Below are positions 8,695 to 17,147 of a stretch of DNA of 64,000 nucleotides, one piece after another; the stretch's first letter is position 1, and every line of letters starts with the position of its first letter. Below the pieces are notes generated by a model. The model worked only from the letters and a program-made list of their open reading frames with translations, was not told where the DNA came from and searched no databases. Origin of the DNA: Tepidanaerobacter syntrophicus (GTDB lineage Bacteria; Bacillota; Thermosediminibacteria; Thermosediminibacterales; Tepidanaerobacteraceae); contig NZ_DF977002.1 in NCBI RefSeq assembly GCF_001485475.2, positions 156,426 to 220,425 of the forward strand, read 5' to 3'. The position numbers and the translations under genes are program-made.

Positions 8695-9127
8695 CAAATA
8701 AACTTCTTTCCCTTTTCAAATAAAGTCCTTTTATAGACAGCCCTCAAACCCTTGAAAATACTGGCTTGTTATTCCCTTCCAATTTCCCATTTAATTCCTT
8801 TTTCCTTATTCCTTACTTCCTAAAGTCCTTTCATTCCTCAATTTTTAGGGCAAAAAATGAAAATAAAGTGCTTTTAGGATTGAGGGTTAAGGGGGAAGGG
8901 TTAAGGAGAGATTTTACCCATTTTTCATTCCATTTTCTTTTCCATTCAATCTTCTAATCCATTGATTTTTCTGGCTTTTAGCCTTATTCCTTGTTCCTTA
9001 TCCCTTAAAACTAATACATAAAAAAACATGGCCTACAGGGCTTTTCTTCTCCCTAATAAACCATGTTTTTTGAAAGAACTTTATTTGATTTACAAAGAAA
9101 ATTTGCAAAATGAAAGGAGTTTATTTG
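8695..9127. repeat. MITE-like element with nested terminal inverted repeats
   Basis: The left end has CAAATAAACTTCTTT (8695-8709) and TCAAATAAAG (8716-8725). The right end has the inverse copies CTTTATTTGA (9079-9088) and AAAGGAGTTTATTTG (9113-9127), in mirrored order. The roughly 350 bases between are pyrimidine-rich on the plus strand with many CCTT/TTCC runs and no credible gene. The ORF track frame there has no coding character. A further imperfect hairpin (ACCATAGT at 8634-8641, ACTATGGT at 8667-8674) lies just outside the left end. No target duplication was found by eye. Confidence 0.4.
9021..9071 (-). terminator. Intrinsic terminator after recR
   Basis: An 11-bp perfect stem, AAAAAACATGG (9021-9031) with CCATGTTTTTT (9061-9071), encloses about 29 bases. 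Read on the minus strand it ends in a run of seven T. It is the first terminator after the dnaX-ybaB-recR genes and lies inside the right part of the MITE-like block. Confidence 0.6.
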
Positions 9128-9148
9128 ATGGAGACAATAGTGCTTTAT

Positions 9149-9748
9149 TTATTCCATTTCCTGTCTGCCTTCTAAGGCTTTGGTCAGTGTAACTTCGTCT
9201 GCATATTCTAGGTCCCCGCCAACCGGTATTCCGTGAGCTATACGGGTTACTTTTACTTGTAAGGTTTTCAAAAGTCTTGCAAGATACATCGCCGTGGCTT
9301 CGCCCTCCACGTTTGGATTTGTGGCAATAATAATTTCTTTTACTTCTGGAGTTATCCTGGAAAGAAGTTCTTTGATTTTAATGTCGTCAGGGCCTATGCC
9401 TTCTAGAGGCGATATGGCGCCATGGAGGACATGATAAACCCCTTTGTAGTCTCTGGTCTTTTCAATGGCAACTACATCCTTTGGATCTTCTACAACCATT
9501 ATAATGCTCTTGTCTCTATAAGGAGATTGGCATATGCTGCATGGATCTGTATCAGTAAAATTGCCGCAAATCGAGCAATAAATAATGGAATTTTTTGCCT
9601 GTATAATGGCGTCTGTAAGATTTTCTACGCGCTCTTTTGGCATCTTTAAAAGATAAAAGGCTAAGCGCTGGGCAGTTTTGGGACCTATGCCCGGCAATCT
9701 GGAAAGTTCACTAATGAGGCGATCCAGCGGTTCTGCATAATAAGCCAT
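9149..9748 (-). CDS. recR: Recombination mediator protein RecR
   Basis: RecR works with RecF/RecO to load RecA at gaps during recombinational repair. At 199 residues it is full length. Order of parts: an N-terminal helix-hairpin-helix ([20 protein letters not shown]), a four-cysteine zinc finger ([16 protein letters not shown]), then the Toprim domain ([15 protein letters not shown]) and the conserved C-terminal [20 protein letters not shown] with [10 protein letters not shown]. It lies 11 bases after ybaB and is in the standard dnaX-ybaB-recR operon. The ribosome site is AGGTGG. Confidence 0.97.
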   Translation of the reverse strand: MAYYAEPLDRLISELSRLPGIGPKTAQRLAFYLLKMPKERVENLTDAIIQAKNSIIYCSICGNFTDTDPCSICQSPYRDKSIIMVVEDPKDVVAIEKTRDYKGVYHVLHGAISPLEGIGPDDIKIKELLSRITPEVKEIIIATNPNVEGEATAMYLARLLKTLQVKVTRIAHGIPVGGDLEYADEVTLTKALEGRQEME

Positions 9749-9759
9749 TTAACCGCCAC

Positions 9760-10080
9760 CTAAAAGAGTCCCGGCATATTTAGCCCGCCGGTAAGTTTTC
9801 CCATTTCTTCAGCCACCATATCTTCAGCTTTTTGAAGTGCTTCATTGGTTGCTGCCATTATTAAATCTTGCAGCATTTCTACATCATCCGGGTCAACTAC
9901 TTCCGGACTTATGTCGATACTTACAATTTGTTTTTTTCCGCTGGCAACTACCTTTACCACTCCGCCTCCTGCAGTAGCTTCAACCGTCTTCTCCTGAAGT
10001 TCTTCCTGAAGTTTTGCCATATCCTGCTGCATCTTCTGAACCTGTTTCATGATTTTATTCATATTTCCCATGTTTTTCAA
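9760..10080 (-). CDS. YbaB/EbfC-family nucleoid-associated protein
   Basis: A 106-residue DNA-binding protein of the YbaB/EbfC family, usually encoded between dnaX and recR as here. The methionine-rich N-terminal helix ([22 protein letters not shown]), the central [25 protein letters not shown] and the PGLF end are family features. GAGGGGG sits about 10 bases before the TTG at 10080, whereas ATG 10071 is 18 bases away, so the TTG start is preferred. Confidence 0.94.
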   Translation of the reverse strand: MKNMGNMNKIMKQVQKMQQDMAKLQEELQEKTVEATAGGGVVKVVASGKKQIVSIDISPEVVDPDDVEMLQDLIMAATNEALQKAEDMVAEEMGKLTGGLNMPGLF

Positions 10081-10106
10081 ATTATATTCCCCCTCAAATT
10101 TTCTGC

Positions 10107-11843
10107 TTAGTCTTCAAATGTGACATTGTCTTCACCAAAAAAATCTATAACTTGCTGACTGTATTCCTCATCAGATATTTCTTTCTTGTCTTTCTTAATT
10201 TTATCTGGTTCAAAATTTTTGATATCAGAAGGCGCATCTTCGCCCTTTTGCACGAAACCTTTAACTGTTATGTCTATGTTTGCAATCTCTTTTATCATTT
10301 CTTCAATGGTATGCTTTTCGGCAAGAATCATCTCTTCATAAACTGCGTCACCCTCATTTATAAAATAAAGTTTCTTGTTTTCGATCTTTGCCGGCTTTAT
10401 TTCTCCTGCTTTAATAACTGAAATAAGTTTCATTTTTCCTTTGCCGGTCAGGGTTTTTAAGATATTGGGCCAGGATTTTTGAATGGTTTGCAATACTTCT
10501 TTATCATCAGTTTCATCTTTGTCAAGAGGTTTAACCTTTTTTTCAGGCTTTTTGGGCTCATCAGCTTTTATAGGTTCCGCCTTGGAAGATAAATCGGCTA
10601 CATTTACACTATCGGTAACATTTTTTATATCTGAAACAGGTTCTTTTATTACATGGCTGCCTGTATTAGTCATTACATTTTCAAGCCTTGCCTCAAGGGC
10701 TGCAACCTTTTTTTCCAATTCTTGGACCCTTGCAATGTGCCCCTCTTCTTTTTTCCAAAGGGCCGGAAGTACAAGTTTAGCCAGTGCAGCCTCTACTATA
10801 ATCCTTGGCTGAGATGACCATTTAATCTCGCTTTCGGCATCGTTTAATATATCTATAATTGAAAGTATTTTTTCCTTGGTATACTCCTTTGAAATCTCTT
10901 TAAGCCTTGCGTAGTCTTCGTCGGTTGCATCTACAAGACTTCTATCTGCATCTATGGAAACCATAAGAAGGTCTCTAAAATGTTTTAGGAGTCCTTCTGT
11001 AAATCTAAAAATATCTTTGCCTTTTTTTGATATATCATCGACTGCATTGAGCATTGCAGAGATATCGGCCTTTACTGCTGCATTTGAAATCCCATAAAAT
11101 ACTTCGTTTCCAACAGCTCCAAGCAAATCCAAAACGTCTTGATATGTTATTTCTCCTTTTCCGAAAGCCGCTGCCTTGTCAAGAAGGCTTAACGCATCTC
11201 TTACTGAGCCTTGGGAGTAAGCTGCAATTTGGGATAATGCTCTTTTCTCCACTTTTATATCTAAGTCATCTGTAACCTTCTCTAATTGACCTATAATCTC
11301 GTTTACAGAAACTCGTGTAAAGTCAAATCTCATACAGCGAGATAAAATTGTAGATGGAAGTTTATCGGGTTCTGTTGTGGCAAGAATGAATATAACATAG
11401 TCAGGTGGTTCTTCTAATGTCTTTAAAAGCGCGTTAAATGCTTCGGTTGTAAGCATATGTACTTCATCGATAATGTAGACTTTATATCGCCCTTGAGAAG
11501 GAGCAAAATTCACTTTTTCTTTTAGATCTCGAATATCGTCAATACCGCGGTTTGATGCTGCGTCCATTTCTATTACATCAATCATGCTGCCATTTGATAT
11601 GGCTCGGCATGTATCGCATTCATTGCATGGATTTTCAGCAGGGCCTTTTTCGCAATTTAGGGCTTTTGCAAAAACTCGCGCAGTACTTGTCTTGCCGGTT
11701 CCTCTCATTCCACAGAAAAGGTAGGCATGAGCAATTTTCCCCGTCTTTAGTTGGTTTTTTAAAGTTGTAACAATGGCTTTTTGCCCTACAATTTCGTCAA
11801 AAGTTTGGGGGCGGTATTTGCGATAAAGGGCCACATATGACAT
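10107..11843 (-). CDS. dnaX: DNA polymerase III subunit gamma/tau
   Basis: The clamp-loader ATPase. The true start is ATG 11843 ([21 protein letters not shown]) with GGGAGAG about 9 bases upstream. The longer open frame extending to 12068 is an accident of reading through the SRP RNA gene. The AAA+ core carries GMRGTGKTS (Walker A), a four-cysteine zinc module ending [15 protein letters not shown] (Walker B) and the LSRCMRFDF sensor. A low-complexity charged linker with [18 protein letters not shown] follows, then a tau-like C-terminal domain. It is 578 residues long. I did not find an obvious A AAA AAG frameshift signal giving a gamma form. Confidence 0.95.
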   Translation of the reverse strand: MSYVALYRKYRPQTFDEIVGQKAIVTTLKNQLKTGKIAHAYLFCGMRGTGKTSTARVFAKALNCEKGPAENPCNECDTCRAISNGSMIDVIEMDAASNRGIDDIRDLKEKVNFAPSQGRYKVYIIDEVHMLTTEAFNALLKTLEEPPDYVIFILATTEPDKLPSTILSRCMRFDFTRVSVNEIIGQLEKVTDDLDIKVEKRALSQIAAYSQGSVRDALSLLDKAAAFGKGEITYQDVLDLLGAVGNEVFYGISNAAVKADISAMLNAVDDISKKGKDIFRFTEGLLKHFRDLLMVSIDADRSLVDATDEDYARLKEISKEYTKEKILSIIDILNDAESEIKWSSQPRIIVEAALAKLVLPALWKKEEGHIARVQELEKKVAALEARLENVMTNTGSHVIKEPVSDIKNVTDSVNVADLSSKAEPIKADEPKKPEKKVKPLDKDETDDKEVLQTIQKSWPNILKTLTGKGKMKLISVIKAGEIKPAKIENKKLYFINEGDAVYEEMILAEKHTIEEMIKEIANIDITVKGFVQKGEDAPSDIKNFEPDKIKKDKKEISDEEYSQQVIDFFGEDNVTFED

Positions 11844-11860
11844 TAAGAATCTCTCCCACT

Positions 11861-11894
11861 TATTTTTAAAGCCGCCGATTATAAACCGGCGGCT
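11861..11894 (-). terminator. Terminator of the SRP RNA
   Basis: AGCCGCCG/CGGCGGCT, an 8-bp GC-rich stem with a 9-base loop, just past the RNA's 3' end. The T tract is short (TTTAAAAAT). It lies between the SRP RNA and dnaX, so dnaX is expressed by read-through or from a promoter not recognised here. Confidence 0.65.
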
Positions 11895-11905
11895 AAAACT
11901 TATAT

Positions 11906-12172
11906 GCCGTGCACCCTCCGTCGATCTGACCCTCCGAGCGTTACGATGGCAGTTAGCTCCAATCAGGCTCCCCCGCGGCACATGAAAGGGCTTCCTTACC
12001 GCTGCTTCCTCCCGGACCTGACGGGGTTCGAAAGTTTTCATTGCGCAGGACCCGATTATCGTCACCACTTACCAAAGTCAGTCCTCACAGGGAAAAGACC
12101 TCTGGAGGGAATTCGACCCCACTATAGCGGATTGTGGGTACAGGGCACCGCTACCTCCCCGCCTAGCACGGC
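11906..12172 (-). ncRNA. ffs: Signal recognition particle RNA, large (Bacillus-type, with Alu domain)
   Basis: About 267 nt, with complementary ends (GCCGTGCTAGG...and ...GGGTGCACGGC). The conserved helix 8 reads GTCAGGTCCGGGAGGAAGCAGC on the minus strand: CAGGTCC, a GGGA tetraloop, then GGAAGCAG. E. coli has GGAA at the loop; GGGA still fits GNRA. The length implies the Alu domain of Firmicutes 6S-like SRP RNA (scRNA). It scaffolds Ffh for co-translational membrane targeting. The ORFs read on either strand across it are spurious. Confidence 0.95.
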
Positions 12173-12239
12173 AAAACTTATAACCAATTGTTAAGTAGTA
12201 ATTGTATTTTACTATACTTTACACCTTAAATCAAGGATC

Positions 12240-12294
12240 AAAAAAGCTGTTACACTCAGCGATCTAAACGCCCTTTGGTATAACAGCTGCTTTT
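12240..12294 (-). terminator. Terminator after the tRNA-Ser(GGA) gene
   Basis: AGCTGTTA pairs with TAACAGCT across about 28 bases, extended by A/T pairs, and the minus-strand product ends TTTTTT. It separates the tRNA/tadA transcript from the SRP RNA. Confidence 0.6.
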
Positions 12295-12304
12295 AACATT
12301 TAAA

Positions 12305-12399
12305 TGGCGGAGAGAGAGGGATTCGAACCCTCGAACCGCGTTTTAGCACGGTTACGCGATTTCCAGTCGCGCGCCTTCGACCAGCTCAGCCATCTCTCC
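12305..12399 (-). tRNA. tRNA-Ser (anticodon GGA)
   Basis: Minus-strand cloverleaf with acceptor GGAGAGA/TCTCTCC, discriminator G and encoded CCA. The anticodon loop is CTGGAAA (GGA). A long variable arm marks the serine class. Confidence 0.96.
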
Positions 12400-12465
12400 A
12401 CGTTGATTTTGGAATTGCTGTCTACTTACTTTTTTATAATATATTCACTTGGCAAATTTACTAAA

Positions 12466-12556
12466 TGGCGGAGAGAGTGAGATTCGAACTCACGGGACGG
12501 GGCTGCCGTCCACTCGCTTTCGAGGCGAGCGCCTTCAACCTCTCGGCCATCTCTCC
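12466..12556 (-). tRNA. tRNA-Ser (anticodon CGA)
   Basis: Minus-strand type II tRNA with acceptor GGAGAGA and encoded CCA. The anticodon loop is CTCGAAA (CGA). The long variable arm is GC-rich. Confidence 0.96.
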
Positions 12557-12600
12557 TCAAATAAAAGTAAATGCCAGGTTTTGCTAGCTTTATAGTTCAA

Positions 12601-13077
12601 CTATTTCCGTTTGTCTTGAAAAAATTTCTTCAGAATATCGCCGCATTTATCGGCCAGCACATCGCCTGTTACTTCAGGCTGATGGTTGAATCTTTCATCT
12701 GAAAGAATATTAATCAAGCTTCCACAAGCTCCGCCTTTCGGATCCTTTGCACCAAAAACTACTTTTTTGAGCCTTGATAATATTGCAGCTCCGGCACACA
12801 TAGGACAGGGTTCCAAAGTAACATATAAGGTGCAATCTGTCAAGCGCCAACTGCCTACAGTCTTGCATGCTTGCCGAATTGCCAGAATCTCTGCGTGTGC
12901 TGTAGCATCTTGCAGGGTTTCTCTTAAGTTATGAGCTCGCGAGATAATTTCGTTGTCTTTTACAATTACTGCGCCAATCGGCACTTCATCTAACTCGGCA
13001 GCTTTTTCTGCTTCTTTAATTGCTTCTTGCATAAAAAAAACATCATCTTGGCAGTGCTTAGAAAAAGACATGTTCAA
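12601..13077 (-). CDS. tadA: tRNA(Arg) adenosine-34 deaminase
   Basis: TadA converts A34 of tRNA-Arg(ACG) to inosine, needed to read CGU/CGC/CGA codons. The zinc deaminase motifs are HAE (in ATAHAEILAIR) and PCPMC (in LEPCPMCAGA); the preceding EVPIGAVIV stretch is also conserved. At 158 residues it is full length. It sits between tRNA-Ser(CGA) and a tRNA-Arg pair; its own substrate tRNA-Arg(ACG) is about 120 bases upstream on the same strand. Start ATG 13077 or the internal ATG 13071 are both possible. Confidence 0.95.
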   Translation of the reverse strand: MNMSFSKHCQDDVFFMQEAIKEAEKAAELDEVPIGAVIVKDNEIISRAHNLRETLQDATAHAEILAIRQACKTVGSWRLTDCTLYVTLEPCPMCAGAAILSRLKKVVFGAKDPKGGACGSLINILSDERFNHQPEVTGDVLADKCGDILKKFFQDKRK

Positions 13078-13102
13078 AATCCCTAAACTTCATAGATATT
13101 TA

Positions 13103-13179
13103 TGGTGCGCCCGGGAGGACTCGAACCCCCGGCACGCGGTTTAGGAAACCGCTGCTCTTTCCTCCTGAGCTACGGGCGC
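13103..13179 (-). tRNA. tRNA-Arg (anticodon CCT)
   Basis: Minus-strand tRNA with acceptor GCGCCCG/CGGGCGC and encoded CCA. The anticodon stem-loop CGGTTTCCTAAACCG gives CCT, reading AGG. Confidence 0.96.
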
Positions 13180-13196
13180 AATTAAGGTCAATATAA

Positions 13197-13273
<77 letters not shown>

Positions 13274-13280
13274 ATGCAAA

Positions 13281-13375
13281 TGGCGGAGAGAGAGGGATTC
13301 GAACCCTCGATACGGATTTTAGTCCGTATAATCGCTTAGCAGGCGACCGCCTTCGACCTACTCGGCCATCTCTCC
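13281..13375 (-). tRNA. tRNA-Ser (anticodon GCT)
   Basis: Minus-strand type II tRNA, acceptor GGAGAGA, encoded CCA. The anticodon loop CTGCTAA gives GCT, and the variable arm is long. Confidence 0.96.
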
Positions 13376-13432
13376 ATTACAAAAGCCCGGCATCTTACGG
13401 CTTTTGTTTTTGTATCAAGTTATGGCGGAGGG

Positions 13433-13509
13433 GGTGGGATTCGAACCCACGGCTCTTTCGAGACACTGATTTTCAAGACCAGCTCCTTAAACCGCTCGGA
13501 CACCCCTCC
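13433..13509 (-). tRNA. tRNA-Ser (anticodon TGA)
   Basis: Minus-strand tRNA, acceptor GGAGGGG/CCCCTCC, encoded CCA. The anticodon loop CTTGAAA gives TGA, and the extended variable arm is rich in G/C. A CAAAAGCC/GGCTTTTG hairpin lies between it and the next tRNA (13380-13407). With the other three, all four serine isoacceptor types needed for the six serine codons are clustered. Confidence 0.95.
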
Positions 13510-13688
13510 CGTCCGATGACTATTTTAAAGTATAGCACAATAATCCTTCTTTTGTCAACACTGTCAAAGCCACATAAAATTTGGATTCAAGGCTCTCTTA
13601 CTATTCTTTAAGTTCCAAATACAGCATTATTGCATATAGCAGCTACATCTGATAGGATAAAAGTAATTATATTTGGCAGGTGATTTTT

Positions 13689-13970
13689 GTGATAGTTGGA
13701 ACGCTTACTGTGAAGCTTTCTTTGGGAGATCTCTTTTCCTTAAAGGAAAAAAGACAGATAGTAAAAAGCGTAATAGACAAAGTAAAAAATAAATTTAATG
13801 TGTCAATTGCCGAAGTGGATCAGCAGGATGTCAAGAGATGGGCCGTTATAGGCATTGCTTGTGTATCAAATAACACACAATTTGTTGACAGGCAGCTTGA
13901 TCTTATCCTTGACTTTTTGGAATCAGATGGCAGGTTTACCGTAGAGGAGGTTCATAAAGAAATATTGTAG
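13689..13970 (+). CDS. DUF503 (YlxP-like) protein
   Basis: A 93-residue member of DUF503, often found in rbfA-region operons as ylxP; its function is not established, though B. subtilis YlxP has been linked to ribosome assembly. Family features seen are the start MIVGTLTVKL, the LKEKRQIVKSVIDKVKNKFNVSIAEVD stretch and the closing FTVEEV. The start is GTG 13689 with AGGTGA 6 bases upstream; the in-frame GTG 13680 overlaps that site. The gene is isolated here from translation genes. Confidence 0.85.
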   Translation: MIVGTLTVKLSLGDLFSLKEKRQIVKSVIDKVKNKFNVSIAEVDQQDVKRWAVIGIACVSNNTQFVDRQLDLILDFLESDGRFTVEEVHKEIL

Positions 13971-13975
13971 AAAGC

Positions 13976-14010
13976 AAAATGAGCAGATTTTAGTCCTCTC
14001 TGCTCATTTG
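13976..14010. terminator. Bidirectional terminator between the DUF503 gene and the ABC operon
   Basis: AAATGAGCAG (13977-13986) pairs perfectly with CTGCTCATTT (14000-14009). The TAA stop of the minus-strand permease (13990-13992) lies in the loop, so this one hairpin serves both convergent transcripts. Confidence 0.7.
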
Positions 14011-14667
14011 AAATCCGGGTATTGCAAGTTTTCTTTCGAATATATCCACGATCTTTGCGATTATCGATAATACAATGATATACACAACACCCACCCAAAA
14101 CAGCGTTTCAATAGGCTTAAACGTTTGAGTAATAAGCATTTTGCCTCTGGCCATAAGTTCCGGCACGGCAATTAAAAATGCAACTGATGTATATTTTACC
14201 ATATAGACCACTTCGTTGGACCAAGGCGGCAGTACAATCCTTAAGGCTTGGGGAAGTATGATGTTTACAATCGTCTGGCTTTTCGTCATTCCAAGGGCTT
14301 GAGCGGCAAGACCCTGCCCCTCATCTATCGACAAAATAGCTCCCCTGAAGTATTCAGCCTGATAAGCACTGCTGTTTATTCCAAGAGCCAAAATAGCCGC
14401 AGGCATTCTGTCAAGCAATATCCCAAAATCAGGCAGGCCGTAGTATATTATGAACAGCTGCACAATCATGGGGGTACCGCGAATAATCTCAATATATGCA
14501 GTGGCTAATGTCCTTAAAAGGCCTTTTCCATAAGTTCTGGCAAGGGCCATGGGAAGTCCGATTGCAAATCCTAATACAAGAGCTCCTGCTGAAAGCTGTA
14601 ATGAAACTATGAGACCTTTGTAAAGTTCCGGCCAAATCTTGATAAAAAACTGTATCAGTTCAATCAT
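13990..14667 (-). CDS. Amino-acid ABC transporter permease (second)
   Basis: A His/Glu/Gln/Arg-type inner-membrane permease of about 225 residues with roughly five membrane segments. The EAA loop that contacts the ATPase reads AAQALGMTKSQTIVNIILPQALRIVLPP. I place the start at ATG 14667 (MIELIQFFIKIW), which overlaps the ATPase gene's stop by eight bases; a longer frame to 14715 reads into the ATPase gene. Substrate cannot be told from the permease. Confidence 0.92.
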   Translation of the reverse strand: MIELIQFFIKIWPELYKGLIVSLQLSAGALVLGFAIGLPMALARTYGKGLLRTLATAYIEIIRGTPMIVQLFIIYYGLPDFGILLDRMPAAILALGINSSAYQAEYFRGAILSIDEGQGLAAQALGMTKSQTIVNIILPQALRIVLPPWSNEVVYMVKYTSVAFLIAVPELMARGKMLITQTFKPIETLFWVGVVYIIVLSIIAKIVDIFERKLAIPGFQMSRED

Positions 14668-15442
14668 GCAAATCAGCCCCTGATACATCTTGAGCCTTGC
14701 CGTGCAGCCTTGCAATCTTGCTTATAAATTCCCGTGTGCGCTCTTTTTCAGGATTATTGAATATCTTTTCGGGAGGTCCCATTTCTACGATAACGCCATC
14801 TTCTAAAAACACTATCCTGTCTGCCGCCTCCCTGGCAAATCCCATTTCATGGCTTACCACCAGCATAGTCATGCCGGCATCAGCAAGTTTTTTCATAACT
14901 TCCAAAACCTCGCCTATCAGCTCCGGGTCAAGGGCAGATGTGGGCTCATCAAATAACATAATCTCAGGATCCATTGCAAGGGCTCTGGCAATTGCCACAC
15001 GCTGCTTTTGTCCGCCTGAAAGCTCTGCCGGATAGCTATTGGCTTTGTCGGCAAGTCCGACCCTTTCCAGTTCTTGCATGGCAAGCTTTAAGGCAGCTTT
15101 TTTGTCCATTTTTTTCACCTTTATGGGGCCAATTGCAACATTTTGTAAAGCAGTAAGGTGGTTAAAGAGATTAAAATCTTGAAACACCATGCCTATACGC
15201 TGCCGGACTTTACTTAAATTCGAAACACCCGGTTCAATTTTCTCATCACCCAAGTAAATTTCCCCTGCATCAGGTTCTATAAGCCTATTAATGCAGCGAA
15301 GAAGGGTGCTTTTGCCTGTGCCGCTGGGGCCTATTATTACAACAACTTCGCCCTCATCTACGGTAAGGCTTACTCCTTTTAGCACTTCTGTATCTTTAAA
15401 TTTTTTATGCAAATTGTCGATTCTTAAAATTGGTTTTGACAT
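14660..15442 (-). CDS. Amino-acid ABC transporter ATP-binding protein
   Basis: A GlnQ/ArtP-type ATPase of 260 residues with GPSGTGKST (Walker A), the Q-loop FQDFNLF, LSGGQKQRVAIARAL (signature), ILFDEPTSALDP-type Walker B (written IMLFDEPTSALD here) and the H-loop VVSHEM. The start is ATG 15442, 10 bases after AAAGGTG. It energises the two permeases on either side of it. Confidence 0.96.
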   Translation of the reverse strand: MSKPILRIDNLHKKFKDTEVLKGVSLTVDEGEVVVIIGPSGTGKSTLLRCINRLIEPDAGEIYLGDEKIEPGVSNLSKVRQRIGMVFQDFNLFNHLTALQNVAIGPIKVKKMDKKAALKLAMQELERVGLADKANSYPAELSGGQKQRVAIARALAMDPEIMLFDEPTSALDPELIGEVLEVMKKLADAGMTMLVVSHEMGFAREAADRIVFLEDGVIVEMGPPEKIFNNPEKERTREFISKIARLHGKAQDVSGADLHD

Positions 15443-15449
15443 CAAAAAT

Positions 15450-16121
15450 TCACCTTTCAAGACCTGGAATCTTTACTTTTATTTCGATTTTAGACATGCT
15501 TCGCGTAAATGCATAAGTTAATATTAGATATATCAGCCCTGATACTATATATGTCAGCATAGGCTGAGCAGTTCTAGCGCTTACATATTCGCTTCGCCGC
15601 ATAAGTTCGGCAATGCCCAGCACATATGCCATAGAAGAATCTTTTAAAACTATGCTTGCTTCGTTTGCCCAATAAGGGATAGCCCGACGCAAAGATTGAG
15701 GTAAAATAACTGCAAATATGCTTTGATATTTGCTCATACCCAGCGCTAACGCAGCCTCCATCTGCCCCTTACTTATGGATTGGAGCGCGCCTCTGAAAAT
15801 TTCAATTTGATACGCGCTTGTATGAATGGCAAGGCCAATAACTACTGCCCAAAATGCCGGTATATTTACAACTTCTGAACCTAAAAAATAAAGCATAAAT
15901 AATATCACAAGCAAAGGCAGGCTTCGTATTATCCTGCTGTAAAATAGTGCAAAAGTGTGCAGAATTGTACCGCCGTAAACCCTGCATAATGCAAGCAGAA
16001 GCCCTGCCACTGTTCCCAGGGCAAGGGCTATTACTGTAATTTCCAGTGTTATTCCCACACCTTCAAGGAGGTAGGGAATGCTTTTAAAAACTTTTATTGC
16101 ACTGCTGTTCATTAAACCCAT
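15450..16121 (-). CDS. Amino-acid ABC transporter permease (first)
   Basis: A 223-residue permease with about five hydrophobic segments and the EAA loop EAALALGMSKYQSIFAVILPQSLRRAIPY. It is paralogous to the permease at 13990. The start overlaps the end of the ornithine-cyclodeaminase gene by 10 bases, and the ATPase start follows its stop within a few bases, so all are coupled. The two-permease layout suggests a heterodimer as in HisQM. Confidence 0.92.
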   Translation of the reverse strand: MGLMNSSAIKVFKSIPYLLEGVGITLEITVIALALGTVAGLLLALCRVYGGTILHTFALFYSRIIRSLPLLVILFMLYFLGSEVVNIPAFWAVVIGLAIHTSAYQIEIFRGALQSISKGQMEAALALGMSKYQSIFAVILPQSLRRAIPYWANEASIVLKDSSMAYVLGIAELMRRSEYVSARTAQPMLTYIVSGLIYLILTYAFTRSMSKIEIKVKIPGLER

Positions 16122-17128
16122 AACGCCTCATCCCATAATGTCAACTTCTGCCCGAGGCCTTTTTTTACGGCTTCTTTATACAGATAATCACCGATTATTA
16201 TATCATGAGCGCCCATTCCTCGGGAGCTAAACATTGTGATTTCATCATTATTTTCTCTGCCGGGCTTATTTCCGCACACTATATCGCTTAATGACCATAT
16301 GTCTGCTTCAGCAATCTTGCCCTGCTGCACCATTTGATTTATTATTGAAAGATCGTTTTCTTTCATTTGATCCCAGCTGTCCACTACAATCTTCTCGGTT
16401 TTTTCTACAACGCCGCCCTCGACTTCGCAGGAACTCATCTGTATAATCATGGAGCCTTTCTTTATCCAGTCGGACTTGACAAAAGGTTTCTTGCTTGTAG
16501 TCATTGTAGCTACAATATCAGCACCGGTTACGGCTTCTTCTACACTATTTGTAGGAATAACTTCTATTTCATCCTTGAATTCATTTGCAAGATTTTGCGC
16601 TTTTTCTAGATTAAGATCGCATAGTTTTATCTGTTTAAGGCTCGGAGCAACCTCTCGTAATGCCATAATCATGGTTCTGCCTATAACACCTGCTCCTACA
16701 CACCCTGCAACCTGTGCATCTTTCGGTGCAAGGTATTTTGCCGCAACTCCTGCCGCTGCCGCTGTTCTCATAGCCGTAATAACCATACCGTCCATAATTG
16801 CCACAGGCTGCACCGTCACGGGATCGCTTAAAATCACCATATCTATTCCCATTGGAAGATTACCAATCTTCGCATTTGCACGTGACTCCGCTGCCCATTT
16901 AGTGCCTGGTCGATTTATATCTCCGCCTATATAGACCGGCATTGAAAAAAAATGGGATTGGGGTTCTTCACCTATAGGTATGCCAAATACCGTCTTAGGC
17001 GGATTAATTATCTGTCCATGTCCTTGCAGATAAAAAACCTTCTCTACAAGCTCTAATATTTTTTTCATATCCAGTACGCCGGCTGCTATTACGTCCTCTT
17101 GTTTCATAAATAGCAATTCGCTTTTCAT
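16112..17128 (-). CDS. Ornithine cyclodeaminase/mu-crystallin family protein
   Basis: A 338-residue NAD(P)-dependent enzyme of the OCD/mu-crystallin family. The dinucleotide-binding stretch is VAGCVGAGVIGRTMIMALREV, and the substrate-side features MRTAAAAGVAAKYL and SRGMGAHDII are conserved. Members include ornithine cyclodeaminase (ornithine to proline plus ammonia), alanine dehydrogenase and ketimine reductases, so the substrate is open. Its place between the binding protein and the permease of an amino-acid ABC transporter suggests that it processes the imported compound; ornithine is a reasonable guess only. The ribosome site is GGAGG. Confidence 0.85.
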   Translation of the reverse strand: MKSELLFMKQEDVIAAGVLDMKKILELVEKVFYLQGHGQIINPPKTVFGIPIGEEPQSHFFSMPVYIGGDINRPGTKWAAESRANAKIGNLPMGIDMVILSDPVTVQPVAIMDGMVITAMRTAAAAGVAAKYLAPKDAQVAGCVGAGVIGRTMIMALREVAPSLKQIKLCDLNLEKAQNLANEFKDEIEVIPTNSVEEAVTGADIVATMTTSKKPFVKSDWIKKGSMIIQMSSCEVEGGVVEKTEKIVVDSWDQMKENDLSIINQMVQQGKIAEADIWSLSDIVCGNKPGRENNDEITMFSSRGMGAHDIIIGDYLYKEAVKKGLGQKLTLWDEALWV

Positions 17129-17147
17129 GATTGTTTTTGCCTCCTTA

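Noticed and set aside
8766-8957. 63-residue ORF inside the MITE-like block
   Set aside because: It is Phe/Ser/Leu-rich low-complexity read from pyrimidine tracts, without a ribosome site or coding character.
11844-12194. Long open frames over the SRP RNA on both strands, including an N-terminal extension of DnaX
   Set aside because: DnaX homology starts at [13 protein letters not shown] (11843) with a good ribosome site; the region above is the SRP RNA and its terminator.
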